In this document: one piece after another, positions 1 through 9,829 of the stretch | Position numbering within the stretch: the first letter of the stretch is position 1 | How the letters are laid out: every line of letters starts with the position of its first letter | From: Clostridia bacterium | GTDB taxonomy: Bacteria > Bacillota > Clostridia > Lachnospirales > Lachnospiraceae | Reading direction: 5' to 3' | Assembly: GCA_026000945.1 (NCBI GenBank) | Contig: BNZI01000001.1 | Coordinates: 122,501-163,786 of the forward strand | DNA: 41,286 nt | Position numbers and translations under genes: made by a program | The notes under the pieces: model-generated | What the model was told of the DNA's origin: nothing | Database searches by the model: none | The model's input: the letters and a program-made list of their open reading frames with translations, nothing else

Positions 1-125
1 TAAATGCTGCTTTGCTTGCTGCACAAATTTTATCACTTTCGGACGAAAAAATACATAAAAAATTAGAAGAGCGACGAGAAAAAGTTAAAGCAAATACTTT
101 GGAAAGCAGTGCAAGTCTTGAGTAG
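1..125 (+). CDS. purE: PurE, N5-carboxyaminoimidazole ribonucleotide mutase (C-terminal fragment)
   Basis: Only the last 40 codons lie in the window (frame starts at base 3, TAG stop at 123-125). The fragment begins NAALLAAQIL, the conserved C-terminal helix of class I PurE, followed by a charged tail (LEERREKVKANTLESS). PurE moves the carboxyl group of N5-CAIR to C4, giving CAIR. The next gene, purK, makes N5-CAIR, which fits a class I PurE. The purK GTG start lies 17 bases inside this gene, so the two are probably translationally coupled. The start and promoter of the operon are outside the window. Confidence 0.9.
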   Translation, partial: NAALLAAQILSLSDEKIHKKLEERREKVKANTLESSASLE

Positions 126-1245
126 AGATATACTAGAACCAAATTCTACAATTGGCATTATTGGGGGCGGACAGCTGGGGCGCATGATGGCTTTGGCGGC
201 CAAGTTTATGGGTTATCGCATTGTTGTATTAGATCCTAGTCCAGATTCTCCTTGTGGACAAGTTGCTGATCAAAAAATAATTGCTAATTATACAGATGGG
301 CAAGCTTTGAAGAAATTAGCAGAAATGGCGGATGTTCTGACGTATGAATTTGAAAATGTGAATGTTAAGGCCTTGCAAAAAATTGAAAATCAAGTGAATG
401 TGCCTCAAGGTTCGCGTTTGCTAGAGATTACACAAGACCGTATTTTGGAAAAACAGTATCTTTCTTCTTGCCAAGTCAAGCTTGCTCCTTATGTGGTGGT
501 AAACGATCAGACGGACTTACTTCAAGCAATTTGCAGCCTAGACTATCCGGTAATTCTGAAAACAGTAAGAGGTGGATATGATGGAAAAGGACAAGTACTG
601 CTTCGTAGTGAAGAGGATCTTGAGCAAGCATTAAATTTATTTCAACAGGGTATTTGTGTGTTAGAGAAGCAAATTGCTTTAGAAAAGGAAATTTCTGTTG
701 TCGTAACAGGGAATAGGAACGGACAAATTGAGGTTTTTCCGGTCAGTGAAAATATTCATCAAAATCATATTTTACACCAAAGTATCGTACCTGCTAGAAT
801 TTCTTCAACACTTGCCGAGAAGGTAGAAAATTTGGCAAAAAAAATTGCAGAGTCTTTATCATTGCAAGGAAATTTAGCAATTGAAATGTTTGTGTCAAAA
901 GCTGGAGAGTTATTGGTCAATGAATTAGCGCCCAGACCTCATAATTCAGGTCATTATACGATAGAAGCATGTAATATTTCACAATTTGCACAGCATATTC
1001 GGGCAATAGTCGGTTTACCTTTATTGAAACCTAAGTTAAATACAGCGGTAGTTATGGTGAATATTTTGGGTCAGCATGTGCAGGAAGTATTAGAACAAAG
1101 AGGAAAAAATCCACATTGGTTTGTACATTTTTATGGAAAAAAAGAAAGAAAAGAAAACCGAAAGATGGGTCATCTGACGATATTGACTGAAGACGTTGAA
1201 AAAGTGCAAGAGGAACTAGAAAAAACGAAAATCTGGAATAAGTGA
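109..1245 (+). CDS. purK: PurK, N5-carboxyaminoimidazole ribonucleotide synthase
   Basis: 378 aa, the normal length for PurK. It uses ATP and bicarbonate to carboxylate AIR to N5-CAIR in de novo purine synthesis. The N-terminus carries the nucleotide-binding loop IGIIGGGQLGRMM. The ATP-grasp part shows LKTVRGGYDGKGQ, and NELAPRPHNSGHYTIEAC is a PurK signature in the C-terminal third. The GTG start at 109 overlaps purE by 17 bases and has GGAAAG upstream. A TTG at 118 is the alternative start; neither changes the domain content. purC follows after 10 bases. Confidence 0.95.
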   Translation: MQVLSRDILEPNSTIGIIGGGQLGRMMALAAKFMGYRIVVLDPSPDSPCGQVADQKIIANYTDGQALKKLAEMADVLTYEFENVNVKALQKIENQVNVPQGSRLLEITQDRILEKQYLSSCQVKLAPYVVVNDQTDLLQAICSLDYPVILKTVRGGYDGKGQVLLRSEEDLEQALNLFQQGICVLEKQIALEKEISVVVTGNRNGQIEVFPVSENIHQNHILHQSIVPARISSTLAEKVENLAKKIAESLSLQGNLAIEMFVSKAGELLVNELAPRPHNSGHYTIEACNISQFAQHIRAIVGLPLLKPKLNTAVVMVNILGQHVQEVLEQRGKNPHWFVHFYGKKERKENRKMGHLTILTEDVEKVQEELEKTKIWNK

Positions 1246-1255
1246 GGGAACTTTA

Positions 1256-1963
1256 TTGGAAAATGAATTAATTTATGAGGGGAAAGCAAAAAAATTATTC
1301 AGCACTTCGGAGCCTAATGTCTTACGTATCGAATATAAAGATGCTGCGACAGCATTAAATGGAAAGCGTAAGGAAAGTTTTGCTGGGAAAGGTGTGTTGA
1401 ATAATCAAATCAGTAGTAAGCTTTTTCGGCATTTGCAGTCTGTAGGGATAAACAGTCATTTTATTCAACAAATTTCGGAAAATGAGCAACTTGTACAAGA
1501 AATTTCGATGATTCCGCTAGAAGTCGTTGTACGGAATGTGATGGCGGGAAGTTTGGCAAAAAAATTAGGCTGTGAAGAGGGAATAGAAATTCCAGAGGCA
1601 ATTGTAGAATTTTATTATAAAGATGATGCGCTAGATGATCCTTTTATTAATGAAGATCATATCCATTTTTTGCAGATTGTATCTCAGGCAGAGCTGACGG
1701 TGTTAAAAGATCTAGCAAGGAAAATTAATCAAGTGCTTATTCCTTTTTTTGATCAAATAGGAATTACTTTGGTTGATTTTAAATTGGAATTTGGCAGGGG
1801 AAAAGACGGAGAGATTCTTTTGGCGGATGAAATTTCGCCGGATACATGCAGACTTTGGGACAAAAAAACAAAGGAAAAATTAGATAAAGATGTTTTTCGC
1901 CGTAATTTAGGGGATTTACTGCCTGTTTATCAAGAAGTAGCAAAACGTCTGGAAGGGGTTTAA
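1256..1963 (+). CDS. purC: PurC, SAICAR synthetase
   Basis: 235 aa, the usual bacterial length. It condenses CAIR with aspartate using ATP to form SAICAR. The N-terminus ENELIYEGKAKKLF is the PurC signature. Further conserved blocks are the EVVVRNVMAGSL region (about residue 95) and the C-terminal LADEISPDTCRLWD. I chose the TTG start at 1256 because GAGGGA lies at 1244-1249 and the protein then begins exactly where PurC proteins begin. purS follows after three bases. Confidence 0.96.
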   Translation: MENELIYEGKAKKLFSTSEPNVLRIEYKDAATALNGKRKESFAGKGVLNNQISSKLFRHLQSVGINSHFIQQISENEQLVQEISMIPLEVVVRNVMAGSLAKKLGCEEGIEIPEAIVEFYYKDDALDDPFINEDHIHFLQIVSQAELTVLKDLARKINQVLIPFFDQIGITLVDFKLEFGRGKDGEILLADEISPDTCRLWDKKTKEKLDKDVFRRNLGDLLPVYQEVAKRLEGV

Positions 1964-1966
1964 ATC

Positions 1967-2212
1967 ATGCATAGAGTAAAGATTTATATCACATTGAAAA
2001 AAAGTGTGCTGGATCCTCAAGGAGAAGCTGTGAAAAATGCCGCAAAAAGTTTGGGTTATTCGGAACTTGCTAATGTCAGAATAGGAAAATATATGGAATT
2101 AGAATGGGAAGGATCCGATCAGGATATACAGGAAAGATTAGACAAACTTTGTGACCAACTTTTAGCTAATCCTGTCATGGAAGAGTATCATTATGAAATG
2201 GAGAAGCTTTAA
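1967..2212 (+). CDS. purS: PurS, FGAM synthase small subunit
   Basis: 81 aa, matching the small PurS family. PurS bridges PurL and PurQ in the three-part FGAM synthase of Gram-positive bacteria and archaea. The sequence has the expected pattern: VKIYITLKKSVLDPQGEAV at the start, a central VRIGKYMELE, and a C-terminal CDQLLANPVMEEYHYE. Its presence predicts a short PurL and a separate PurQ, and both follow. A 63-base gap containing a hairpin separates it from purQ. Confidence 0.95.
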   Translation: MHRVKIYITLKKSVLDPQGEAVKNAAKSLGYSELANVRIGKYMELEWEGSDQDIQERLDKLCDQLLANPVMEEYHYEMEKL

Positions 2213-2216
2213 GAGT

Positions 2217-2265
2217 CTGCTTTAATTCTTGGAATAAGAAGAATGTAAACAGCTTTTTAAAGCAG
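2217..2265 (+). promoter_or_regulatory. hairpin in the purS-purQ gap, next to the purQ RBS
   Basis: CTGCTTTAA at 2217-2225 is perfectly repeated in inverted form as TTAAAGCAG at 2257-2265, enclosing 31 bases. The 3' arm runs into the purQ Shine-Dalgarno AGGAGG (2264-2269). The hairpin could tune purQ translation or protect an mRNA end. There is no U-tract, so it is not a standard terminator. The function is inference. Confidence 0.45.
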
Positions 2266-2275
2266 GAGGAATAAA

Positions 2276-2965
2276 ATGAGGTTTGCTGTAATCCAATTTC
2301 CGGGTTCCAATTGTGATGTGGATATGTACTGTGCAATTGCTGATGTGTTGGGAGAAGAAGTCAGCTATGTTTGGCACGGAGAGAAGTCCTTAGAGGGTTT
2401 TGATGCTGTTTTATTGCCGGGAGGTTTTTCTTACGGTGATTATTTACGTACGGGAGCTATCGCAAAGTTTGCCAATATCATGCCGGAGGTCGTGCGTTTT
2501 GCTCAGGAGGGGAAGTCAGTCTTAGGTATTTGTAATGGTTTTCAAATCTTAACGGAAAGTGGACTTTTACCCGGGGTGCTTCTGCGTAATCATAAACTCC
2601 ATTTCGTTTGCCAAACGGTAGAGTTAAAAGTGGAAAATCATCAGACGATGTTTAGCAACTTGTATCAAAAAGGAGAAATTCTCCGTATTCCGATTGCTCA
2701 TGGTGAGGGGAACTATTATTGTGATGAAAAAACCTTGCAATCTCTAGAAGAAAACCGTCAGATTGTTTTTCGTTATGTAACGGAGAATCCCAATGGTAGC
2801 GTAGCGGATATTGCGGGGATTATCAACGAAAAAGGGAATGTTTTAGGCATGATGCCACATCCGGAACGTGCGGTTGAGAACTTGATTGGCGGCTGTGATG
2901 GCTTACGTCTGTTTCAGTCCATTTTGTCGTTTTGGAAGGAGGGAATACAAGTTGCCCAATCATGA
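2276..2965 (+). CDS. purQ: PurQ, FGAM synthase glutaminase subunit
   Basis: 229 aa class I glutamine amidotransferase that supplies ammonia from glutamine to PurL. The start [14 protein letters not shown] is typical of PurQ. The nucleophile is Cys86 in [10 protein letters not shown], and the catalytic His-Glu pair lies in [10 protein letters not shown] near residue 195. A strong AGGAGG RBS sits at 2264-2269. Its end overlaps the purL start by 14 bases, which suggests coupled production of the two subunits. Confidence 0.96.
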   Translation: MRFAVIQFPGSNCDVDMYCAIADVLGEEVSYVWHGEKSLEGFDAVLLPGGFSYGDYLRTGAIAKFANIMPEVVRFAQEGKSVLGICNGFQILTESGLLPGVLLRNHKLHFVCQTVELKVENHQTMFSNLYQKGEILRIPIAHGEGNYYCDEKTLQSLEENRQIVFRYVTENPNGSVADIAGIINEKGNVLGMMPHPERAVENLIGGCDGLRLFQSILSFWKEGIQVAQS

Positions 2966-5180
2966 GCCAACTAAGGAACAGATCCAGGAACAAGGATTAT
3001 ATCGGGAAATGGGTTTATTGGATCAAGAATATGAAGCGATTTGCAAAATTTTAGGTCGTTTGCCCAATTATACAGAAACAGGAATTTTTTCTGTGATGTG
3101 GTCGGAACATTGCAGTTATAAAAATTCCAAACGTTTGTTGAAAAAGTTTCCTACTTCCGGTTCACAGGTTTTGCAAGGACCGGGAGAAGGGGCTGGTATT
3201 GTAGACATTGGTGATGGCTTGGGCATTGCTTTCAAAATAGAGAGTCATAATCATCCTTCTTTTGTAGAACCTTATCAAGGCGCAGCAACAGGGGTCGGTG
3301 GAATTATTCGAGATGTTTTCTCCATGGGCGCAAGACCGATTGCGTTGCTTAATTCTCTACGCTTTGGAGAATTAAGCGAAGAAAAAACCAAATATTTATT
3401 TCAAGAAATTATAGCAGGAATTGCAGGATATGGAAATTCAATTGGCATACCGACAGTAGGCGGGGAAATTCAGTTTGAAGATTGTTATGCAAAAAATCCT
3501 TTGGTGAATGCGATGTGTGTAGGGCTGATTGAAACGCAAGATATCCAAAAAGGACAAGCCATAGGAGTTGGCAATCCGGTAATGTATGTAGGCGCAAAAA
3601 CCGGGCGGGATGGCATCCATGGCGCTACTTTTGCTTCAGTGGAATTTAGCGAAGAGGGAGAACAACAACGTTCGGCCGTGCAAGTAGGAGATCCATTTCG
3701 TGAAAAACTTTTACTAGAAGCTTGTTTAGAAATTATTCAAAATCATGCAGATATTCTGATAGGAATGCAGGATATGGGAGCTGCTGGACTAGTAAGCTCT
3801 AGCTCGGAGATGGCAGGCAAAGCAGGTTCTGGTTTGCTGTTGATGATTGATGATGTTCCCCAACGTGAAGCGGGGATGTCGGCTTATGAAGTGCTTCTTT
3901 CGGAATCACAAGAACGTATGCTTCTTTGTGTAAAAAAAGGACATGAGCAGGAAATCAAGCATATTGTCGAACATTATGGATTGGAAGCTTTTGTTGTGGG
4001 AAAAGTGACAGACGATCGGCAATATACCGTAATGCAACATGGAGAAATTGTTGCACAGATACCAGTTGCTGCTTTAACAGAGGATGTACTTGCTGTCCCC
4101 AAAGCATCTAAACAGCCTGAGCGTTATTTAAGCTTTCAAACAGAAAAAGCTTTTATTCCGGAAAATATCAATAGTAAAGAAATTTGGGAAAGATTGCTTG
4201 CTCAACCTACGATTGCAAGTAAGCAAGTGGTTTATCAGCAATATGATTATCAAGTTAGGACAAATACAGTAGTTACGCCCGGTTCGGATGCCGCTGTAGT
4301 ACGTATTCGAAATACGGACAAAGCAATTGCGATGACTACCGATTGCAACTCTCGTTATTTGTATTTAGATCCTGAAATTGGGGGAGCGATAGCGGTGGCT
4401 GAAGCTGCTAGAAATATTGTTTGCGCTGGAGCTAAGCCTTTAGCCATTACAGACGGATTGAATTTTGGCAGTCCTGAAAAACCGGAAGTAGTTTGGGAAA
4501 TGGAAAAAACAGTAGATGGTATTGCACAGGCTTGTGAAAAATTATCTGTTCCTGTCATTTCCGGAAATGTGTCCTTGTATAACGAAACAGACAGCAAGGG
4601 AATTTATCCAACGCCTGTCATTGGTATGGTTGGTTTAATTGAGCATACAAAAGCCATTACTACGCAAGAGTTTAAGGCAGAAGGAGATAAAATTTTTTTA
4701 CTGGGAGAAACAAAACCTGAATTTAATGGTTCAGAGTTGCAAAAGTTGCTGCAAGATAAAATTTCAGGCATACCGCCTAGTTTAGATTGGGAATCAGAGG
4801 AAAATTTACAAGAGGAATTATGGCAAGCGATTCAGCAAAATTTAATCGAAAGTGCGCATGATTTATCAGAAGGCGGTCTGGCAGTAGCGTTAAGTGAAGC
4901 TGCCTTTCCAAGAAAAGTCGGTCTGTCTCTTGAAGTACCCTTTTTGTTAAGAGACCTATTTAGTGAATCTCAATCTAGGATTTTGGTTTCTGTAAAAATG
5001 GAAAATGTAGAGTTATTTCAAAAAGTCATGAAAAAAACACCAGTTTTTGCGTTGGGTGAAGTAACAAATGGGTCTTGCCTTGAGGTCAGGGGAAGGGATG
5101 GCATAGTTTCTTTGGAAAGAGAAAAATTAGAGAAAATTTGGAGAGAAGCTATACAATGTTTGCTGAAATCAAAGGGTTAA
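2952..5180 (+). CDS. purL: PurL, FGAM synthase large subunit
   Basis: Starting at TTG 2952 the protein is 742 aa, the length of Bacillus-type PurL that works with PurS and PurQ. It converts FGAR to FGAM with ATP. Key blocks are the N-terminal [20 protein letters not shown], the ATP-binding [38 protein letters not shown], and in the second half [15 protein letters not shown]. The frame stays open upstream to 2886, but the TTG is preferred. It has a near-perfect GGAGGG RBS at 2938-2943, and the protein then begins just before [18 protein letters not shown], as in the family. It overlaps purQ by 14 and purF by 25 bases. Confidence 0.95.
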   Translation: MPNHEPTKEQIQEQGLYREMGLLDQEYEAICKILGRLPNYTETGIFSVMWSEHCSYKNSKRLLKKFPTSGSQVLQGPGEGAGIVDIGDGLGIAFKIESHNHPSFVEPYQGAATGVGGIIRDVFSMGARPIALLNSLRFGELSEEKTKYLFQEIIAGIAGYGNSIGIPTVGGEIQFEDCYAKNPLVNAMCVGLIETQDIQKGQAIGVGNPVMYVGAKTGRDGIHGATFASVEFSEEGEQQRSAVQVGDPFREKLLLEACLEIIQNHADILIGMQDMGAAGLVSSSSEMAGKAGSGLLLMIDDVPQREAGMSAYEVLLSESQERMLLCVKKGHEQEIKHIVEHYGLEAFVVGKVTDDRQYTVMQHGEIVAQIPVAALTEDVLAVPKASKQPERYLSFQTEKAFIPENINSKEIWERLLAQPTIASKQVVYQQYDYQVRTNTVVTPGSDAAVVRIRNTDKAIAMTTDCNSRYLYLDPEIGGAIAVAEAARNIVCAGAKPLAITDGLNFGSPEKPEVVWEMEKTVDGIAQACEKLSVPVISGNVSLYNETDSKGIYPTPVIGMVGLIEHTKAITTQEFKAEGDKIFLLGETKPEFNGSELQKLLQDKISGIPPSLDWESEENLQEELWQAIQQNLIESAHDLSEGGLAVALSEAAFPRKVGLSLEVPFLLRDLFSESQSRILVSVKMENVELFQKVMKKTPVFALGEVTNGSCLEVRGRDGIVSLEREKLEKIWREAIQCLLKSKG

Positions 5181-6574
5181 ATGAAGAATGTGGGATTTTT
5201 GGGATTTGGAATCACTCTCAGGCAGCTGAAATGACTTATTATGGGCTACATAGCTTGCAGCATAGGGGGCAAGAGGGAGCAGGAATCGTATCGACAGATG
5301 GCATCAAATTAAAAGGTCATCGAAATTTAGGCTTGTTGGCAGATGTGTTTAAACATGGTGAATTGAAAAACTTACAAGGGAAGGGAGCAATTGGACACGT
5401 CCGTTATTCTACAACGGGAGAAAAAGACTTAAATAATGTACAGCCGTTTTTGTTCCATTTTCAGCAATCTTCTTTCGCTCTTGCGCACAATGGCAATTTG
5501 ATTAATGCTGTTTCTTTGCGTCGTGAATTAGAAGCTTCGGGAGCAATTTTTCAAACCAGTTCCGATACAGAAGTATTAGCACATTTAATCAAAAAAAGCC
5601 AAACAGGTAATTTTTGGGATGATTGTAAAATGGCCTTAAAACGTGTTCAAGGCGGTTTTGCCTACTTGCTTTTAACAGAAAATGCCTTAATTGCCGCCTT
5701 AGACCCGAATGGTTTTCGTCCTCTTTCTATTGGAAAAGTGGGAGATAGCTATGTTGTTGCTTCGGAAACTTGTGCCTTTGAAACAGTCGGAGCAGAATTT
5801 GTCAGGGATGTAGAACCGGGAGAAATACTTTGTATTGATGAAAAAGGTTTACATATTGAACACTTTACTAAAGATACCAGACATTCTATATGCAGTATGG
5901 AATATATTTATTTTGCTCGTCCTGATTCCAATATTGCAGGAATTAATGTGCATTCGGCACGAAAAAGAAGCGGGAAAATGTTGGCAGAGGAAGCCTTTAT
6001 CCAAGCAGATATTGTGACGGGAGTACCGGATTCTAGCATTTCTGCAGCCATTGGCTATGCTGAAGAATCAGGTATTCCCTATGAATTGGGTTTGATTAAA
6101 AACCGTTATGTGGCTAGGACATTCATTCAACCTTCCCAAGCACTTCGTGAACAAGGTGTGCGGATGAAACTTTCAGCGGTAAGCGGAGTTATCAAGAATA
6201 AAAAAGTGGTGATGGTTGATGATTCCATTGTGCGAGGAACAACCAGCAAAAGAATTGTTCAATTACTCCGTGATGCGGGTGCAAGTGAAGTACACGTTCG
6301 TATTGCTTCTCCTCCTTTGATTTATCCTTGCTTTTATGGGATCAATATCCAACAACAAAGTGAATTGATTGCAGCCAACTATACTAAAGAAGAAATCTGT
6401 CAGATGATTGCTGCGGATTCTTTGGAATATTTAAGTATTGATGGATTGGTAGAAGCGATTGGAAGACCCTATCCTGATGAACCTTATGGAGGGCTGTGTA
6501 TGGCGTATTTTAACGGGGACTATCCAACACCCTTGTGTGATTATGAAAACGGATATGTGTTCAATCGTAAATGA
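5156..6574 (+). CDS. purF: PurF, amidophosphoribosyltransferase
   Basis: 472 aa; catalyses the first committed step, PRPP + glutamine to phosphoribosylamine. The ATG at 5156 (GGAGAG at 5140-5145) gives an 11-residue propeptide, [11 protein letters not shown], before Cys12. This is the same arrangement as Bacillus subtilis PurF, where Cys becomes the N-terminal nucleophile after processing. The PRPP motif [14 protein letters not shown] is intact. Of the four cysteines that bind the 4Fe-4S cluster in the B. subtilis enzyme, three are present: Cys246 in SICSMEY, Cys392 in PCFYG and Cys448. The fourth position is Tyr451 (codon TAT at 6506-6508) in [11 protein letters not shown]. Cluster loss or replacement of the ligand is therefore possible. 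The gene overlaps purL. Confidence 0.96.
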   Translation: MFAEIKGLNEECGIFGIWNHSQAAEMTYYGLHSLQHRGQEGAGIVSTDGIKLKGHRNLGLLADVFKHGELKNLQGKGAIGHVRYSTTGEKDLNNVQPFLFHFQQSSFALAHNGNLINAVSLRRELEASGAIFQTSSDTEVLAHLIKKSQTGNFWDDCKMALKRVQGGFAYLLLTENALIAALDPNGFRPLSIGKVGDSYVVASETCAFETVGAEFVRDVEPGEILCIDEKGLHIEHFTKDTRHSICSMEYIYFARPDSNIAGINVHSARKRSGKMLAEEAFIQADIVTGVPDSSISAAIGYAEESGIPYELGLIKNRYVARTFIQPSQALREQGVRMKLSAVSGVIKNKKVVMVDDSIVRGTTSKRIVQLLRDAGASEVHVRIASPPLIYPCFYGINIQQQSELIAANYTKEEICQMIAADSLEYLSIDGLVEAIGRPYPDEPYGGLCMAYFNGDYPTPLCDYENGYVFNRK

Positions 6575-6608
6575 TTGGATAAATAAAAGGAGCATAAAAG
6601 AAAAATCA

Positions 6609-7661
6609 ATGGAAAAAAAAGAAAAAAAAGCTTATGTTCAAGCCGGAGTGGATGTAAAAGCGGGCTATGAAGCAGTAGAGAGAATGCGTCAGCATGTAGA
6701 TGCCACCAAACAAAAGGGAGTTATGGGTTCGATTGGTTCTTTTGGGGGATTGTTTGATTTAAGTCAAAGCTCTCTTTTGGAGCCTGTATTGGTTTCTGGA
6801 ACAGATGGTGTGGGGACAAAATTGCTCATTGCCCAAATGATGGACAAGCATGACACAATTGGTATAGATTGTGTGGCGATGTGCGTAAATGACATTCTAG
6901 CACAGGGAGCGAAACCCTTATTTTTTTTGGATTATATTGCAACGGGAAAGACGAAGCCTGAACAAATTGAACAAATTGTAAAAGGCATTGCCCAAGGCTG
7001 TATACAGGCAGGCTGTGCGCTGATTGGTGGAGAAACGGCGGAAATGCCGGATATGTATCCGGAAGATGCTTATGATTTGGCTGGTTTTGCCGTGGGAGCT
7101 GCGGAAAAATCTGCTTTAATTCACAAAGGATTAGTAAAAGAGGGGGATGTTTTGCTTGGACTTCCTTCTAGCGGAATACATAGTAACGGATATTCGCTTG
7201 TCCGTAAAATTTTCCTTAAAGACCAAAAATTTTCTTTAGATCAGCAACTATCGGAGTTGGATTGTTTGTTAGGTGAAGAACTGTTAAAACCTACGAGAAT
7301 CTATGCTCAAGTCGTATTAAAGGTACTGGAAAAAAGCAAAGTTCATGGCATATCTCATATTACGGGAGGCGGATTTATTGAAAACTTGCCCCGTATTGTG
7401 CCTGAAGATTTAGCCATAGAAATCACAGCAGATACATGGCCGATTTTACCTATTTTCCATTGTTTGAAAGAATACGGAAATCTTGATGATAGGGAAATGT
7501 TTAATATTTTTAATATGGGAATTGGTTTAGTCTTGGCAGTTCCTGAACAAGAAGTGAAAAACATTCAGCAATCCTTACAAGAAAATCAGGAGGCAAGTTA
7601 CGTAATTGGACGGGTGATTCAACGTCAAGAAAAAGAAATTGTATTTGTGGGTATGGAATAG
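6609..7661 (+). CDS. purM: PurM, AIR synthetase
   Basis: 350 aa, the usual PurM length. It closes FGAM to AIR using ATP. Visible family blocks are [18 protein letters not shown] at the N-terminus, [10 protein letters not shown] (about residue 60), [44 protein letters not shown] and [14 protein letters not shown] chose the ATG at 6609 because the protein then starts as other PurMs do. The nearest GGAG (6589-6592) is rather far upstream, about 16 bases away, so initiation may be weak or coupled to purF, which ends 34 bases earlier. The frame is open further upstream inside purF but shows no PurM homology there. Confidence 0.95.
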   Translation: MEKKEKKAYVQAGVDVKAGYEAVERMRQHVDATKQKGVMGSIGSFGGLFDLSQSSLLEPVLVSGTDGVGTKLLIAQMMDKHDTIGIDCVAMCVNDILAQGAKPLFFLDYIATGKTKPEQIEQIVKGIAQGCIQAGCALIGGETAEMPDMYPEDAYDLAGFAVGAAEKSALIHKGLVKEGDVLLGLPSSGIHSNGYSLVRKIFLKDQKFSLDQQLSELDCLLGEELLKPTRIYAQVVLKVLEKSKVHGISHITGGGFIENLPRIVPEDLAIEITADTWPILPIFHCLKEYGNLDDREMFNIFNMGIGLVLAVPEQEVKNIQQSLQENQEASYVIGRVIQRQEKEIVFVGME

Positions 7662-7699
7662 CAAGTTGTCTGTGGGGTTTAGGTCTATGGAGGAATGCA

Positions 7700-8284
7700 A
7701 TGAATAACATCGCTATTTTCGCTTCAGGAACAGGAAGTAATTTTCAGGCATTGATTAATGATCCCAAAATCCGTCCGGCGGTTCGCTTGTTGGTATGTGA
7801 CCAAGAAAATGCACAGGTCATCAGTCGTGCAGAAAGAGAAAATATCCCTGTATTTGTCTGCTTGGCAAAAGATCATGTAAATAAGGCTAGTTTTGAAGAA
7901 AAAATTCTAACAAAATTAAAAGGACATCAAATCAATTTTTGTGTTTTGGCAGGCTATATGAGAATGATAGGAAATACCTTATTAGCCGCTTATCCAAAAC
8001 GAATAATCAATTTACACCCGTCTTTCTTACCAGAATTTCCTGGAAAAGATGCAATCGGACAGGCTTTTCGGGCAGGGGTAGCACAGACAGGAATTACTGC
8101 TCATTTTGTGGATAGCGGTGTAGATACAGGTCCGATTATTGCTCAAGAAAGGATTTCCATTCTCCAAGGAGAGTCAGAAGAAGAATTAACACAAAAAATC
8201 CATCAAGCGGAGCATCGCTTTTATCCGACTATTGTGTGTGACTTGATTTTGGGTAATGTAGCTTGTGAAAGAAAGGAAGGTTAA
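7700..8284 (+). CDS. purN: PurN, GAR formyltransferase
   Basis: 194 aa; transfers a formyl group from 10-formyltetrahydrofolate to GAR. The start IAIFASGTGSNFQALI carries the phosphate-binding loop. The catalytic Asn-x-His lies in IINLHPSFLPEFPG (about residue 105), and the catalytic Asp in HFVDSGVDTGPII (about residue 145). ATG at 7700 is preceded by TGGAGGAAT (7688-7696), a good RBS. Three bases separate it from purH. Confidence 0.96.
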   Translation: MNNIAIFASGTGSNFQALINDPKIRPAVRLLVCDQENAQVISRAERENIPVFVCLAKDHVNKASFEEKILTKLKGHQINFCVLAGYMRMIGNTLLAAYPKRIINLHPSFLPEFPGKDAIGQAFRAGVAQTGITAHFVDSGVDTGPIIAQERISILQGESEEELTQKIHQAEHRFYPTIVCDLILGNVACERKEG

Positions 8285-8287
8285 AAA

Positions 8288-9817
8288 ATGAAAAGGGCAT
8301 TAATCAGCGTATCGGATAAAACAGGAATTGTTGATTTTGCTAAAGAGCTTCTTCGTTTAGGAATTGAAATTATTTCCACAGGAGGAACAAAAAGGGTCTT
8401 ACAAGAGGCTGGATTATCCATTCAGAGTGTGGAAGATATTACAGGATTCCCAGAAATTTTAGACGGACGGGTAAAAACCTTACACCCTCGTATTCATGCG
8501 GGTATATTAGCTGAGCGAGAAATTCCTAAACATCAAGAAACGCTTAGGCAGTATGAAATAGAGCCAATTGATCTCGTCTGTGTTAACTTATACCCTTTTC
8601 AGGAAATCATTGAACAAAAAGAAGCTTTGTTTGAACAAGCCATTGAAAATATTGATATTGGAGGACCATCTATGCTGCGTTCCGCTGCCAAAAATTATAC
8701 AGCGGTTACCGCAGTGATTGACCCTATAGATTACGAGTTTGTATTGAATGAGCTGAGAGCAAAGGGAGATACCTGTCTAGAAACAAAGAAAAAATTATCT
8801 GCTAAAGTTTTCCGTTACACAGCCCAATATGATGCTTTAATCGCCCAATATTTAACAGAAAATATAGGAGAACAGTTTCCAGAAAAAATCACCTTAAGTT
8901 ACAATAAACAACAATCTTTACGCTATGGAGAAAATCCCCATCAGGAAGCAGCTTTTTACCGGGAACCAATATTGCGGGCAAATACAATCAGTGTAGCGAA
9001 GCAGTTGCATGGCAAAGCCTTGAGTTATAACAATTTGCGAGATGCGGATGCTGCATTTAAATTGGTTGGGGAATTTACAGAGCCTACAGCTGTCGTGGTA
9101 AAGCATATGAATCCCTGCGGTGTAGGTTGTGGAAAAACCATACAAGAAGCTTATGTGAAAGCTTACGAAGCAGATAAAACTTCTATTTTTGGCGGAATTA
9201 TTGCCTTAAATCGAGAAGTGGATAAAGAAACTGCGGAACTGATGAATAAAATTTTTCTGGAAATTGTGTTAGCACCTGCTTTTTCTGAAGAAGCTTTTGC
9301 TATCCTTTGTACGAAAAAAAATATTCGTTTGCTAACCTTACCATTTGGAGAAAACAGACCTTCTTTAGAGAATGTTTCTGTTGGTGGAGGGATTCTTTTT
9401 CAAGCTCAGGATAGACAAGAGGAAAACGAGGATTTTTTTGAAGTCATTACAGAAAGAAAACCTACAAAAGAAGAATGGAAAGCCTTGCTTATGCAGTGGA
9501 AAGTAGTAAAACATGTAAAGTCCAATGCAATCGTGGTAGGAAATGCACAGCAGACATTTGGAGTGGGAGCAGGTCAAATGAATCGTATTGGGGCGGCAGA
9601 AATTGCGTTAAGTCAAGCAGGGGAAAAAGCAAAGGGAACAGTGTTAGCATCTGATGCTTTTTTTCCTCAGAATGATACAGTAGAAGCGGCTGCAAAAGCA
9701 GGAATTAGCGCAATTATCCAGCCGGGAGGTTCAATTAAAGATCAAGATTCTATTGATATGGCAAATCGTTATCAAATCGCAATGGTCATGACCCATGTTC
9801 GGCATTTTAAGCACTAA
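8288..9817 (+). CDS. purH: PurH, bifunctional AICAR transformylase / IMP cyclohydrolase
   Basis: 509 aa, the standard length; performs the last two steps to IMP. The N-terminal MGS-like cyclohydrolase domain (about 1-190) has ALISVSDKTGIVDFAKEL, STGGTKRVL and GRVKTLHPRIHAGIL. The C-terminal transformylase domain has LRYGENPHQEAAFY, GKALSYNNLRDADAA and VVKHMNPCGVG. It ends with SDAFFPQNDTVEAAAKAGI and HVRHFKH, typical of PurH. AAGGAAGG lies upstream of the ATG. purD follows after 12 bases. Confidence 0.97.
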   Translation: MKRALISVSDKTGIVDFAKELLRLGIEIISTGGTKRVLQEAGLSIQSVEDITGFPEILDGRVKTLHPRIHAGILAEREIPKHQETLRQYEIEPIDLVCVNLYPFQEIIEQKEALFEQAIENIDIGGPSMLRSAAKNYTAVTAVIDPIDYEFVLNELRAKGDTCLETKKKLSAKVFRYTAQYDALIAQYLTENIGEQFPEKITLSYNKQQSLRYGENPHQEAAFYREPILRANTISVAKQLHGKALSYNNLRDADAAFKLVGEFTEPTAVVVKHMNPCGVGCGKTIQEAYVKAYEADKTSIFGGIIALNREVDKETAELMNKIFLEIVLAPAFSEEAFAILCTKKNIRLLTLPFGENRPSLENVSVGGGILFQAQDRQEENEDFFEVITERKPTKEEWKALLMQWKVVKHVKSNAIVVGNAQQTFGVGAGQMNRIGAAEIALSQAGEKAKGTVLASDAFFPQNDTVEAAAKAGISAIIQPGGSIKDQDSIDMANRYQIAMVMTHVRHFKH

Positions 9818-9829
9818 GAGGAGTGAAAA

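Noticed and set aside
2886..2951. Longer purL start inside purQ.
   Set aside because: The extra 22 residues are the out-of-frame reading of conserved purQ codons; TTG 2952 has a strong RBS and gives the family length.
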